Assembly: GCA_024998685.1 (NCBI GenBank)
Contig: JACOEH010000037.1
Coordinates: 1-51,524, forward strand
Reading direction: 5' to 3'
DNA: 51,524 nucleotides
Source of the DNA: Nitrospira sp.
Lineage (GTDB): Bacteria; Nitrospirota; Nitrospiria; Nitrospirales; Nitrospiraceae
Part shown: one piece after another, positions 25,086 through 34,677 of the stretch
Layout: every line of letters starts with the position of its first letter
How positions within the stretch are numbered: position 1 is the stretch's first letter
Position numbers and translations under genes: made by a program
Notes under the pieces: model-generated
Told to the model about the DNA's origin: nothing
The model's input: only the letters and a program-made list of their open reading frames with translations
Database searches by the model: none

Positions 25086-26165
25086 ATGATACGGCCATTT
25101 TGGAAAACGATCGCGCTTGGATTTGTTGTGCAGTTCGCTCTTCATCTTATCTGCTTTGCTGAGCCATCGTCGGCTGAGCTGAGCGATCCATTGGCCGTTG
25201 GAGGTACGAATTCAGAATTGGCTCATTATAGCTCGAAGAAGCAGGTCGCAGGTGCGTTCAAAGTTCAAAGCTCGGAAGCGCTGTATCCATTGCTCACCCG
25301 CCTTAGTGCCGACTTCCAGCGATTTCAGCCGAAGGTGAACATCGATGTGAAAAAAGGAAGCCCGAAAGCGGTTTCCGAGTTTCTGCAGCCTCCGCTCAAC
25401 AAGACCGGAAAGATCATGATGATAGACGATCGGGGATCCAGCTTCCAACTGCTGGCTACAACGCATCAGCTCTCTGACGCCGAAGTGAAAGAATTCGTCG
25501 CTCAACATGACTATGAACCGACTGCCGTGCCTGTAGCCGTCGATGCCGTCGCGCTGTATGTACACAAGGAGAACCCGCTGCCTGGTCTGACTCTGGACCA
25601 AGTTGATGCCATGTTCTCATCCACGCGGAAACGAGGATTCAAGACAGCCATCTCCCAGTGGGGACAACTCGGATTGGCTGACGGCTGGAAAGAGGCGTCA
25701 ATCCAGCTTCATGGCCGTGATAGACGGTCGGAAGCCTGGGCAACTTTTCAGGAACATGGGCTCATCGGCGGTGAATTCAAATCAGGCATCCAAGAACATC
25801 CCGGCGCGGCGACAGTCGTCTTCAATATCGATCGTGACCCAACGGGGATTGGCTATAGCGGACTGGGCTTGCATGCGTCAAATGTACGAGCCGTCCCAAT
25901 TGCGGAGAAGGAAGGGATGCCGTTTGTATCACCGTCTCGGGAGACGGTCATTGATCAGACCTATCCGTTGCGACATGGGCTATATCTGCATTTCGACAAG
26001 TCGCCCAAGATGTCTTTGCCTGAGGCAGTCCAGGAATTCTTAACCTTCATCATGAGTCGAGAGGGGGAAGAGACCATGATGAAGGCAGGATTGTTCCCCT
26101 TACCTCCCACCCAAGCTGAGCGCAGGGCAGTTGCCTTCGGCCTTCCTACCGGACTGCGTCAATGA
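25086..26165 (+). CDS. PstS-like phosphate-binding protein (first copy)
   Basis: 359 aa, signal peptide (IALGFVVQFALHLICFAEPSSA). PstS-family features: FKVQSSEALYPLLTRLSADF, FQPKVNIDVKKGSPKAVSEF, AVPVAVDAVALYVHKENPLP, LTLDQVDAMFSSTRKRG, IGYSGLGLHASNVRAVPIAE, and EFLTFIMSREGEETMMKAGL. Relative to the second PstS the phosphate-binding SxT/G region is altered (LHGRDRRSEAWATFQE replaces the usual YGRNSASGTYGFF), so affinity or ligand may differ. AGGGAGG precedes the ATG. It is followed after 76 nt by the porin gene. Confidence 0.8.
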   Translation: MIRPFWKTIALGFVVQFALHLICFAEPSSAELSDPLAVGGTNSELAHYSSKKQVAGAFKVQSSEALYPLLTRLSADFQRFQPKVNIDVKKGSPKAVSEFLQPPLNKTGKIMMIDDRGSSFQLLATTHQLSDAEVKEFVAQHDYEPTAVPVAVDAVALYVHKENPLPGLTLDQVDAMFSSTRKRGFKTAISQWGQLGLADGWKEASIQLHGRDRRSEAWATFQEHGLIGGEFKSGIQEHPGAATVVFNIDRDPTGIGYSGLGLHASNVRAVPIAEKEGMPFVSPSRETVIDQTYPLRHGLYLHFDKSPKMSLPEAVQEFLTFIMSREGEETMMKAGLFPLPPTQAERRAVAFGLPTGLRQ

Positions 26166-26241
26166 ATCAGTAGAAATCCGGTGAGAACAACGCAATTCGA
26201 GTTTCGACGCGCTCCGCAATTTTTACCCAGGAGGATTTCGC

Positions 26242-27822
26242 ATGAGAGGATTGTACAGGGCGACGGATACTGCCCGAGTGATGCTTGTTACCGCACTCAC
26301 CGCCGCAACCGTCGCGTTATTCCAGCAACCTATATCGGCCCAGGAGCTTTCAACAAGTACGAAACCGTTGTCGTCTCCAGTACGAATGGCTCAACAGGTC
26401 GAATCAGGACCGGAAAAACAAGGAGCACCGCCGACAGGCCAGGCCACACAGGGCGGAATATCGCTGGAAGATCTTCTCCTCCAAAAAGGAACCATTACCA
26501 AGGATGAGTGGCTCAGAACTCGCGCAGAACAAGAATACAGGGCCATAGACCAAACAAGGAGGTTGGAAACCCTGGAGGATTGGAAAAGCAAAACCGAAGT
26601 ACTTCCGATCCTCAGAGACAAGATCAATTTCGGCCTGAACTCGCTGCAATTTCTGTATGGGCACGTCAACGCCAATGTTCCCGAAGGGAGAAGCCAAGAT
26701 AGCTTCTCTGTTCGTCGAGCAGAGCTGGTTTTCTGGGGAAAACTGAGCGACTATCTTCCCCGGTGGCATATGTTGATGGAGTTCCAAAGTACCGGTCTGA
26801 TCAACAATACTCCGACTGGTAATAGTGGTAGTTCAAGCGGAACTCCCAGCGTGGCCAGCTTCTTTCGCGAGGCCTATATTGATGTTCGGCCGGTCCAATC
26901 ATGGGCGCCCAACCTCAATATCATCAGGATGGGGATTTTCCGGATGCCCTTCGGCATCTTCACTGAGACGTCCGGCGGTCTGCGCGATATCATCAGCTCT
27001 CCGTACTTGAATGGTGTGGGAGGCGGCGGTGGACCAGGACAGAATAGGAACGGTACGGGTGGGACCATTGAGTTTCTTCAAGAACGCGACTATTTTGTCG
27101 ATGTGAGGGGGAAACTCTTCAATCGGCTGGAATACGTTGTCGGTATCATGAACAACAATAACTTTGCGGCGAACGGCATCGTCAGCAACACGTCGGGGAT
27201 CGGTGGAGCGAACCAACCTAAGGCGGTGTATACCCGCATTCGACTTTTCGGCGATGATGTCTCGTTTATTAGTTTCAACATGATTCAGGGGACATCAAAC
27301 AACGCCGGCACGTTCATTAATGGTCGTGGTAAAGGCCACTTTGACCGCTATGGCGTAGATTTTCGTTACAACCCGAAGTTCTTGCCCGGTTTCATGGCCT
27401 ACGGAGAATACTGGCAAGGCCATGACGGCTCGAATGCGACTACGGTGGGGACTCCGGCCAATGGAGCTTGTCTTGATACTGCGGTTTGCGGCGGCTCCGG
27501 TGCACCAGGGGTGCAGCGACGCACATGGTACGTCCTGGCAAAGTATCTCTTTACAGAAGGGCCGCTCGAAAACTTTGAACCGGTCTACATGTATGAGGAA
27601 TTTGATCCCAACACCAGACTGTCGAATGATCTCTATACCAGGCATATTGTCGGGTTAACCTACTATTTTGAAAACTTCCCGCCGAAAATGCAGTCCAAGA
27701 TCCAGTTCAACTATGAGTTCCGACACCATTCAGGGCTAGGCCCCGGCATTCCGCTTAATGCCGCGACGGATCCCTTCGCGCAGAATGCCTTCTTCTTACA
27801 ATGGCAGCTGCGGTACATGTAG
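26242..27822 (+). CDS. Phosphate-selective porin O/P-like outer-membrane protein
   Basis: 526 aa. AGGAGG precedes ATG 26242. A signal peptide ends near ISAQE, followed by a low-complexity region and a short coiled coil (EDLLLQKGTITKDEWLRTRA), as in OprO/OprP-type porins. The rest shows alternating beta strands (DKINFGLNSLQFLYG, DSFSVRRAELVFWGKLSDYL, FREAYIDVRP, RMGIFRMPFGIFTETSGG) and ends on an aromatic beta strand LQWQLRYM. It very likely forms an outer-membrane channel for phosphate or other anions and pairs with the adjacent PstS; the substrate is inferred from context. Confidence 0.8.
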   Translation: MRGLYRATDTARVMLVTALTAATVALFQQPISAQELSTSTKPLSSPVRMAQQVESGPEKQGAPPTGQATQGGISLEDLLLQKGTITKDEWLRTRAEQEYRAIDQTRRLETLEDWKSKTEVLPILRDKINFGLNSLQFLYGHVNANVPEGRSQDSFSVRRAELVFWGKLSDYLPRWHMLMEFQSTGLINNTPTGNSGSSSGTPSVASFFREAYIDVRPVQSWAPNLNIIRMGIFRMPFGIFTETSGGLRDIISSPYLNGVGGGGGPGQNRNGTGGTIEFLQERDYFVDVRGKLFNRLEYVVGIMNNNNFAANGIVSNTSGIGGANQPKAVYTRIRLFGDDVSFISFNMIQGTSNNAGTFINGRGKGHFDRYGVDFRYNPKFLPGFMAYGEYWQGHDGSNATTVGTPANGACLDTAVCGGSGAPGVQRRTWYVLAKYLFTEGPLENFEPVYMYEEFDPNTRLSNDLYTRHIVGLTYYFENFPPKMQSKIQFNYEFRHHSGLGPGIPLNAATDPFAQNAFFLQWQLRYM

Positions 27823-27891
27823 TTGGTATTGCGGTTCCTTGCTTCACCATCAGTTTGACACAGAGTAATGGAAGGATGTAAGGAGGTGCGT

Positions 27892-28428
27892 GTGAGAATT
27901 ATTGTCAGTCTTCTCGTCATATCATTGTCGATGGCGAGCGCCTGTGCTTCCACAGGCAAGGTATTTCCCTCCAAGGTTATGGAGGGTGTCGACCGCAATT
28001 TTGATTTTTCCCGCTGGCGTATGATGACCGATGGGGCTGAATCGAAAAAGGTTCAGCTCGGTGGGCGGATCGTGCAGTCGCAGGTATCCGGCGACACAAT
28101 AACCATCGTCGTCGGTCAGTTGCCCATCGTCGACTACCCGGCTTACGGACCAAAGGATAACAGGAAGAATAACGGAGATTTTGCCATCATCTATCAGGGA
28201 CAAATCGAGAAATCGGATCTCCAGCGCGGCAATCGAGTGATGGTTGTCGGGATGACTCATCCGCCGAAAGTCATCACTGTCGACGATTTTTCACGAAGCT
28301 TTCCGATCGTGGAGGCCCAATGTCTCCATTTCTGGAACACGCAGGGGCGTGACATCGAAGATTTTCCCTTCTATGAGGCTGGATACGTGACCCTTAGGCA
28401 AGAGACGGTTTGTGCGAAGAATCCATAG
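27892..28428 (+). CDS. Slp-family outer-membrane lipoprotein
   Basis: 178 aa from GTG 27892, which sits 6 nt after AGGAGG; earlier in-frame starts would include that site. The leader (MRIIVSLLVISLSMASACAS) ends at a lipobox-like Cys. The body follows the Slp (starvation-inducible lipoprotein) pattern: VQLGGRIVQSQVSGDTITIV, VGQLPIVDYPAYG, DFAIIYQGQIEKSDLQRGNR, VMVVGMTHP. It lies downstream of the porin and overlaps the open frame of the next gene. Role in envelope adaptation is inferred. Confidence 0.75.
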   Translation: MRIIVSLLVISLSMASACASTGKVFPSKVMEGVDRNFDFSRWRMMTDGAESKKVQLGGRIVQSQVSGDTITIVVGQLPIVDYPAYGPKDNRKNNGDFAIIYQGQIEKSDLQRGNRVMVVGMTHPPKVITVDDFSRSFPIVEAQCLHFWNTQGRDIEDFPFYEAGYVTLRQETVCAKNP

Positions 28429-28451
28429 TTGTGGCACTCAATAGAAGGCTC

Positions 28452-29432
28452 ATGAATATTGCCGATGGTTTTAAAGGTTCACAGTGTGTCAGGTTTCATT
28501 CAATCATCACGTCGACCCCTTTCTGCTTCTTGTCTCTGATCCTCACAATCGGAAATCTATCCGGCTGTGCCCTCTTTGACCATGGACGATCGGTGTATGA
28601 CCGAGAGGGCATCAGGATCGGTATTGAAGCTGATCCCTCAGTTCGCCCCTCCAGCCAGGGGGGGGTGAACAATCACCCGATGGATCTAACTCCCACAGAA
28701 CTCGAATTGTTACTTCAGGTCATTCAGGTCAGTGGCTATAGTGGGACCATGGTTGGACTGATCACAAAGCCCGAACCGGTACCACTCTTCACGCCCAAGG
28801 AGTTATCGGTAATTACGGGACATCTCGCCACGGCCTTCCGTGAGGCGAAGCCCACGGAGCGAGTGTCTTTCTCGTTGCCGAAGCCGGACGTGACCTATAG
28901 TGAAGATCGAACGGTCGGCTTCCTGTTTTTTCGTGGGCGCTATCTCCACGTGGTTCTGACCGACCATTCTTCCTTTATCCGTACCGACACCGGCGGCGGT
29001 GAGTATAAAGACATTCGGGATACCAAAGGCATGAAACTGTGGGTGGCTGGTCCAGCTCGCGCGGCAACCGTTCCGGATCTCGAAGAGCCACAATGGGCGC
29101 ACTTCGAGAAGGTTCATATTTCTCTCGATGTCAAACGAGTTCTGGCCCGGAAAGAACACGTTCCAGCTGCGTCTCTGGATCAGACTGACGCGGGGACGCC
29201 AGTCCCCCTGCCTGCCGCAGTGTCACCAGAAAGTCGTCAGGGTGGTGCTTCGCCTGAGGATCAACAACTGCAAATTCGAGAACTCTCCGACGCTAATCAA
29301 GAGCTCAAAATTCGACTGGATGAGCAGAATAAGCGTACGCAGCAGTTGCAAGATCAGATAGAACAGTTGCGCCGAGAACTTCCTCAGTTGGCGCCCAAGA
29401 GAAAGTCTCACAAAACTATTCCTGCTCAATAA
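28452..29432 (+). CDS. Hypothetical lipoprotein with C-terminal coiled coil
   Basis: 326 aa from ATG 28452 (AGAAGG just before it); the frame is open further upstream but overlaps the slp-like gene. A hydrophobic leader ends in a clear lipobox LSGC followed by ALFDHG. The middle domain (MDLTPTELELLLQVIQVSGY, TVGFLFFRGRYLHVVLTDHS) is unassigned. The end is a coiled coil, LQIRELSDANQELKIRLDEQ, then KRTQQLQDQIEQLRREL. No family recognised; an envelope lipoprotein possibly co-expressed with the Slp-like gene. Confidence 0.6.
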   Translation: MNIADGFKGSQCVRFHSIITSTPFCFLSLILTIGNLSGCALFDHGRSVYDREGIRIGIEADPSVRPSSQGGVNNHPMDLTPTELELLLQVIQVSGYSGTMVGLITKPEPVPLFTPKELSVITGHLATAFREAKPTERVSFSLPKPDVTYSEDRTVGFLFFRGRYLHVVLTDHSSFIRTDTGGGEYKDIRDTKGMKLWVAGPARAATVPDLEEPQWAHFEKVHISLDVKRVLARKEHVPAASLDQTDAGTPVPLPAAVSPESRQGGASPEDQQLQIRELSDANQELKIRLDEQNKRTQQLQDQIEQLRRELPQLAPKRKSHKTIPAQ

Positions 29433-29822
29433 TTCCTTCCGGCTCCTCTGTTCATAGAAATTGTTGCCATACGTACCAGCCCTTCCCCTTTTTGTTTGTC
29501 ATAATGAATCGCTGAGCGAAATTAGGCGTCGGAGTCTACAACGCCAGACCATCAATGTCTTGGAACGCAATGACAACAAAGCATATGGTTCTGCACGCCA
29601 CCTACCACATGGAACTGCCCTATGTTCGTACCCAGTTGCAGTGGAACTTATAATGCTGAAGGCATTTTTATGAGAGGGGCGGACAATGATTCCGTGCTGA
29701 AAGCCTTAGGGCGAACAAGGTAAAGCCTGCCACATATGTAACATTCTTGTAACGCTCATGTAATGTGACGGCAATAAGACAGGGTTATGATGAACTGGTA
29801 ATTATGAAAGGACTAACTCATT
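29433..29822. other. Regulatory spacer before the pst operon
   Basis: About 390 nt with no convincing gene (a 70-codon frame at 29461 lacks a ribosome-binding site and protein-like composition). The 3' part carries the Pho-box-like array at 29738-29765. Confidence 0.5.
29738..29765 (+). promoter_or_regulatory. Pho-box-like array upstream of pstS
   Basis: TGTAAC (29738), TGTAAC (29749) and TGTAAT (29760): three nearly identical hexamers at exact 11-nt spacing, one per helical turn on one face, as in PhoB operators. It ends 57 nt before the pstS ATG. Strong evidence from symmetry and context; binding itself is inferred. Confidence 0.75.
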
Positions 29823-30815
29823 ATGAAAATAGCGACTGCCAAGCCTGGTCTGTCCTGGTTCGCCCTCCTGTGGGCTCTTCTTTCGACGATTCCTTCGGTC
29901 TATGCCGATGACGCCATCGTGCTGGATCCGGCGTTAAAAGGTTACGTTAAAATCACCGGGGTATCCGGCAATGTCAACAGCATCGGTTCCGACACGCTCA
30001 ACAATCTGATGACGCTTTGGGCCGAGGGGTTTCGCAAGCAATATCCGAACGTCAAGATCCAAATCGAAGGCAAAGGATCGAGCACCGCGCCTCCGGCCTT
30101 GATCGAAGGCACAGCGCAATTGGGGCCGATGTCGCGAGCGATGAAGAATACCGAGATCGATTCCTTCGAAAAAAAATTTCGGTATAAACCCACGTCATTT
30201 CCTGTCGCCATTGACGCGCTTGCAGTCTATGTCAATAAAGATAACTCGATTCAGGGACTCACCATGACGCAGCTCGATGCGATCTTTTCCAAGACTCGTC
30301 GACGTGGTGCTTCAGAAAACCTGGACCGATGGGCTCAGCTCGGTGTTACAGGCGAAGTGGCGGCTTCTCCAGTCAGTATCTATGGCCGCAACTCAGCATC
30401 CGGCACCTATGGATTTTTCAAGGAATATGCGTTGAAAAACGGAGACTACAAGGATGAGGTCAAAGAGCAGCCGGGCTCTGCATCCGTCGTGCAGGGAATC
30501 ACAGAGGATCAAGCGGGCATCGGCTACAGCGGGATCGGCTATTTGACATCCGGGGTGCGAGCCCTTCCATTGGCGGAAAAAGAGGGCGGAGCTTTCGTTG
30601 CTCCCACGCAAGAAAATGCCATGAACGGGTCGTACCCCATCTGGCGCCATTTGCTGATCTATGTCAATAAGGCGCCGAACAAGCCTTTTGATCCGCTCGT
30701 GAAGGAGTTCATCAAGTTTATTTATAGCAAAGAGGGACAAGCTATCGTGATCAAGGACGGCTTCTTCCCTCTCCCGCAGCCTGCGATTGAGAAGGAATTA
30801 CCAAAACTCGAATAG
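29823..30815 (+). CDS. pstS: Phosphate ABC transporter substrate-binding protein PstS
   Basis: 330 aa, signal peptide ending YADDA. Family hallmarks: GVSGNVNSIGSDTLNNLMTL, VKIQIEGKGSSTAPPALIEG, LGPMSRAMKN, FPVAIDALAVYVNKDN, LTMTQLDAIFSKTRRRG, and the phosphate site SIYGRNSASGTYGFF. Binds phosphate in the periplasm and delivers it to PstCA. First gene of pstSCAB-phoU. Confidence 0.93.
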   Translation: MKIATAKPGLSWFALLWALLSTIPSVYADDAIVLDPALKGYVKITGVSGNVNSIGSDTLNNLMTLWAEGFRKQYPNVKIQIEGKGSSTAPPALIEGTAQLGPMSRAMKNTEIDSFEKKFRYKPTSFPVAIDALAVYVNKDNSIQGLTMTQLDAIFSKTRRRGASENLDRWAQLGVTGEVAASPVSIYGRNSASGTYGFFKEYALKNGDYKDEVKEQPGSASVVQGITEDQAGIGYSGIGYLTSGVRALPLAEKEGGAFVAPTQENAMNGSYPIWRHLLIYVNKAPNKPFDPLVKEFIKFIYSKEGQAIVIKDGFFPLPQPAIEKELPKLE

Positions 30816-30887
30816 GTTCAAGCCAGATGTCTGGTCTGCATCGATGGATGCGATGTGGGAACGTCGGGGAGAAGCCTCAGGTAGAGT

Positions 30888-33209
30888 ATGAACGTACCGC
30901 CATTCACTCCGACACCTGCTCTTCAGGGAGAGCCTCCATCCGGCAGGGGGGCATTTCCCAGCTCGACCCTTGTGGGCGGACTGTTCAGTCGACGCCAAAT
31001 CAGATCCATCACCGATGGGTTCACAAGTTTCATCATCAAGACGGGCGGGATCGGCATCATCCTCTGCATTCTCGGGATGTGCATCTTTCTGGTCAAAGAG
31101 GTCATCCCGCTCTTTCAGCCGACACAGGCGACTTTCACAAAACCGATTTTGCTTTCAGCTCCTGAGACTTCATCTCCTGCGGCGATTATTGGAATCGACG
31201 AACAGCAAGAACTCGCTTATGTGCTACGTGGTGGTTCTCTTGAGTTTGTTTTTTTAGCAGGAGCGACTCCGGCGACACCGGAAATCCCTTCACGTACGCT
31301 GGTAACTGATGAATCGGTGACGGCCGTAACGCGTGCCCTGGGCAAAGGGCACTATTTGGCCGTGGGTACCGAGGACGGGCGTGTGATTCCGGTGGCGATC
31401 GAATTTACCCACGAGTTCAAAGGCAACGATCGTTCGATCTCTCCGTCCGTCACGGTCGGGACCCCGATCATGGCCGCACCGAGTCCGCAACCGATTACAA
31501 AGATGGCGTATCAGAGCACGGAATCCGATGTTCGGATCGCGGCGCTGCTACAAGACCAGCATCTTTGGCTGACCACGAGCCGAACAACATCGCGCCCGGA
31601 TGGCACGGCCGCTGCCTCTATCACGCAAGTCGACCTCACGCCCATTATCCCAGGCCGGGTCATGGCGCTCACGCTCGGGAGTCGGGCGGAGATCCTTGCG
31701 GTGGGAACGGCAGAGGGCAATCTGCATCACCTGGACGTAGCAGAACCGGCGAGCCCAGTTCTTGTTGAGACGACTCGGGCTTCTGAGCAAGGCAAAGCCA
31801 TTACCGCGCTTGCGTATCTCATGGGTGATCGGAGTCTTATCGTTGGCCATGCGTCAGGTGAGGTTTCAGTGTGGACGCCAGTGAGGGAATATCCTGGAAC
31901 CAATAAGACCCATATGACGCCCATCCATCGGTTTGCCGCTCACCAGAGCGCTGTGACCGACATCACGATCTCCCAACGTGACAAAGGGTTTATCACCACC
32001 GATACGGGAGGAGAAATCCGGCTACACCATTCGACGTCTGAACAAACGTTGCTTACTCTCACTCCACAGCAGGGGGCGCTCCGCAACACCTATTTTTCTC
32101 CGAAAGCCGACGGCTTGGTGAGCGTGACCGAGGATAATCGGCTGATCCACTACCACATTGCGAATCCTTATCCGGAAATTACATGGGCGACCTTGTTCTC
32201 ACCGATCTGGTACGAGGGGTATGAGCAACCGAAACTTGTCTGGCAATCCTCGAGCGGGTCGGACGACTTTGAGCCCAAGTTGAGCCTGACTCCGCTAATC
32301 TTTGGAACCATTAAAGGCACGGTCTATGCCGTGTTACTCGCAGTCCCATTGGCAGTATTAGCAGCGATCTACACCGCAATGTTTATGCATCCGAATCTCC
32401 GGGCAAAGATTAAGCCCACGATTGAAATCATGGCGGCGCTCCCCACTGTGGTCCTTGGATTTCTGGCCGGACTCTGGTTTGCGCCGATTCTCGAGAGGAA
32501 CTTTCCGGCGATGACGGCGATGATGTTGGTTCTTCCCTTGGCCATTGCCGTTTCTGCCGGATTCTTTCTCATCCTCCCGGCCTCTCTTCGGCGTCGTATT
32601 CGGCCTGGCGTCGAGGCCTTGCTCATGATGCCGATCATCGTCGCCGTTGTCTGGGGCTGCCTTGAGACCAACGCATGGTGGGAATCGTTCTTATTCGATG
32701 GCCATTATAAGCCCTGGCTCGAATCACATCTCGGTCTGACTTATGACCAGCGCAACGCCGTCGTAGTCGGCGTGGCCATGGGGTTTGCCATCATTCCCAT
32801 CATCTACAGTATTTCGGAGGAAGCCCTCTCAAACGTTCCCAAGAACCTGATCGCCGGCTCCTTGGCCCTTGGTGCGACTCGGTGGCAAACGCTCGCCCAT
32901 CTCGTCCTGATCTCAGCCAGTCCAGGCATTTTCTCGGCGTTGATGATTGGGTTCGGCCGGGCAGTGGGGGAGACCATGATCGTCCTCATGGCGACCGGCA
33001 ATACACCGATCATGGACTGGAGCCTAGTGAACGGATTCCGAACGCTCTCCGCGAATATCGCGGTCGAAATTCCTGAAGCCCCGCAGGGTGGGACCTTGTA
33101 TCGTACACTTTTCTTAGCGGGGCTGCTTCTTTTTATGGCGACCTTTGCCCTCAACACAGCGGCGGAATTGATTCGTCAGAGACTCAGGTCGAAATACAGT
33201 CAATTCTAG
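30888..33209 (+). CDS. pstC: Phosphate ABC transporter permease PstC with a large periplasmic WD40-like domain
   Basis: 773 aa, far longer than the roughly 300-aa enterobacterial PstC. One membrane helix (about 48-70, GIGIILCILGMCIFLVKEVI) is followed by about 370 residues of beta-propeller-like repeats: YLAVGTEDGRVIPV, ILAVGTAEGNLHHLDV, SLIVGHASGEVSVW, AHQSAVTDITISQRDKGFIT. The transmembrane permease domain begins near residue 465 (LSLTPLIFGTIKGTVYAVLL) and holds the coupling motif EALSNVPKNLIAGSLALGAT. Such long PstC forms exist in several proteobacteria; the role of the domain is unknown. The start codon has only a weak site. Confidence 0.9.
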   Translation: MNVPPFTPTPALQGEPPSGRGAFPSSTLVGGLFSRRQIRSITDGFTSFIIKTGGIGIILCILGMCIFLVKEVIPLFQPTQATFTKPILLSAPETSSPAAIIGIDEQQELAYVLRGGSLEFVFLAGATPATPEIPSRTLVTDESVTAVTRALGKGHYLAVGTEDGRVIPVAIEFTHEFKGNDRSISPSVTVGTPIMAAPSPQPITKMAYQSTESDVRIAALLQDQHLWLTTSRTTSRPDGTAAASITQVDLTPIIPGRVMALTLGSRAEILAVGTAEGNLHHLDVAEPASPVLVETTRASEQGKAITALAYLMGDRSLIVGHASGEVSVWTPVREYPGTNKTHMTPIHRFAAHQSAVTDITISQRDKGFITTDTGGEIRLHHSTSEQTLLTLTPQQGALRNTYFSPKADGLVSVTEDNRLIHYHIANPYPEITWATLFSPIWYEGYEQPKLVWQSSSGSDDFEPKLSLTPLIFGTIKGTVYAVLLAVPLAVLAAIYTAMFMHPNLRAKIKPTIEIMAALPTVVLGFLAGLWFAPILERNFPAMTAMMLVLPLAIAVSAGFFLILPASLRRRIRPGVEALLMMPIIVAVVWGCLETNAWWESFLFDGHYKPWLESHLGLTYDQRNAVVVGVAMGFAIIPIIYSISEEALSNVPKNLIAGSLALGATRWQTLAHLVLISASPGIFSALMIGFGRAVGETMIVLMATGNTPIMDWSLVNGFRTLSANIAVEIPEAPQGGTLYRTLFLAGLLLFMATFALNTAAELIRQRLRSKYSQF

Positions 33210-33261
33210 TCGACACCAAATGGGCGAGGACGATTCTTACAGAACGGCATGAGAGTATTTT

Positions 33262-34677
33262 ATGAAACTGTGGGTGAAGCACTTCTTCGGCAGCGGCGAA
33301 CTCTTCGTCTGGGGCTGTGGGGCCGGACTTTCCCTGTCGCTTCTCATGATCGGGGGACTCCTCGCGCTCATCCTCCTCAACGGCTTCGGCTATTTCTGGC
33401 CCGCTGACCTCCTCGAATTGACACTGAAGGACGGAAAACATGTGATCGGTCAGTTGGCCGGCGAGGAAGTGAGTCCCAAAGGGATCCCACGAATAAGGAT
33501 GAAGGTCGGCAATCGTGACCTGTACGGGCTGGATTATCGGTGGATCAACACCGATCAGATCATCGAACGGGTCAAGCCGTCTGATCTCGTGATGGTGGAA
33601 CGGCGCGAATGGGGGAACTTCTACGGGCGTCTCGGGACGCTCCATAAGGAAGACCACATTGTGGCCGAAGGGTCGGATGCCGTATGGCGGTCTTTGCCGC
33701 CCCTTCTTCGGCATGCGGAATCGAGTGAGACCGAAAGTGTGTACACATTGCGTCTCATCGATGCCAATGGCAAGGAAAAATCCGTATCGCTTAGCCAAGT
33801 GATGCGGGTCTTGCGACCCAACGATCTTTCGACCTTGGAAAAGCTCCGGGTCTATGTCGGCAATGTGTGGACGGTTCTGACCACGGAACCTCGAGAAGCC
33901 AATACCGAGGGAGGAATCTTTCCGGCCATCTTCGGCACGGTCATGATGGTGATCATCATGAGCTTCGTCGTGGCCCCCTTCGGTGTCATCAGCGCGCTGT
34001 ATCTCAGGGAATATGCCCGCCAGGGAGTGATCGTGCGTACCGTCCGCATTGCCGTCAACAATCTCGCCGGGGTTCCTTCGATCGTTTTCGGGGTGTTCGG
34101 TTTGGGGTTTTTTGTGTATGGGGTCGGCGGTACGATCGATGCGCTGTGGTTTTCCGAACGACTGCCGACTCCTACCTTCGGTACGGGCGGTATTCTGTGG
34201 GCCTCATTGACATTGGCGCTCCTGACGGTCCCTGTTGTGATCGTCGCAACCGAGGAGGGACTTGCTGCAGTGCCGCGAGAGTACCGCGAAGGATCCATTG
34301 GTTTGGGCGCCACCAAATGGGAAACGATTTGGCAAGTCGTGCTTCCCACTGCGCTCCCCGGCATTCTGACCGGTCTGATGCTTGCCATGGCTCGTGCTGC
34401 CGGCGAGGTCGCTCCGTTGATGTTGACAGGCGTGGTGAAACTCGCACCTGCCATGCCGATCGATGGGACCTGGCCATTCCTGCACCTAGACCGAAAGTTT
34501 ATGCATTTGGGCTTTCATATCTATGATGTGGGGTTTCAATCGCCGAACGTTGAAGCCGCCAAGCCCATGGTGTATGTAACCACGTTGGTATTAATTCTTG
34601 TCGTCGTGACGCTTAATCTGACGGGTATCGTCTTGCGAAATCGGATAAGGAGGAAATATGCTGGATCAACAGTCTGA
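33262..34677 (+). CDS. pstA: Phosphate ABC transporter permease PstA, long form
   Basis: 471 aa. An N-terminal helix ([20 protein letters not shown]) is followed by a soluble region of about 170 residues ([34 protein letters not shown]) before the permease core ([40 protein letters not shown]) with coupling motif [20 protein letters not shown]. As with PstC, this inserts an extra periplasmic domain. It overlaps the pstB start by 20 nt. Confidence 0.92.
   Translation: MKLWVKHFFGSGELFVWGCGAGLSLSLLMIGGLLALILLNGFGYFWPADLLELTLKDGKHVIGQLAGEEVSPKGIPRIRMKVGNRDLYGLDYRWINTDQIIERVKPSDLVMVERREWGNFYGRLGTLHKEDHIVAEGSDAVWRSLPPLLRHAESSETESVYTLRLIDANGKEKSVSLSQVMRVLRPNDLSTLEKLRVYVGNVWTVLTTEPREANTEGGIFPAIFGTVMMVIIMSFVVAPFGVISALYLREYARQGVIVRTVRIAVNNLAGVPSIVFGVFGLGFFVYGVGGTIDALWFSERLPTPTFGTGGILWASLTLALLTVPVVIVATEEGLAAVPREYREGSIGLGATKWETIWQVVLPTALPGILTGLMLAMARAAGEVAPLMLTGVVKLAPAMPIDGTWPFLHLDRKFMHLGFHIYDVGFQSPNVEAAKPMVYVTTLVLILVVVTLNLTGIVLRNRIRRKYAGSTV

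Noticed and set aside
29461-29673. 70-codon ORF before pstS.
   Set aside because: No ribosome-binding site, unlikely composition, and it lies in a regulatory spacer.
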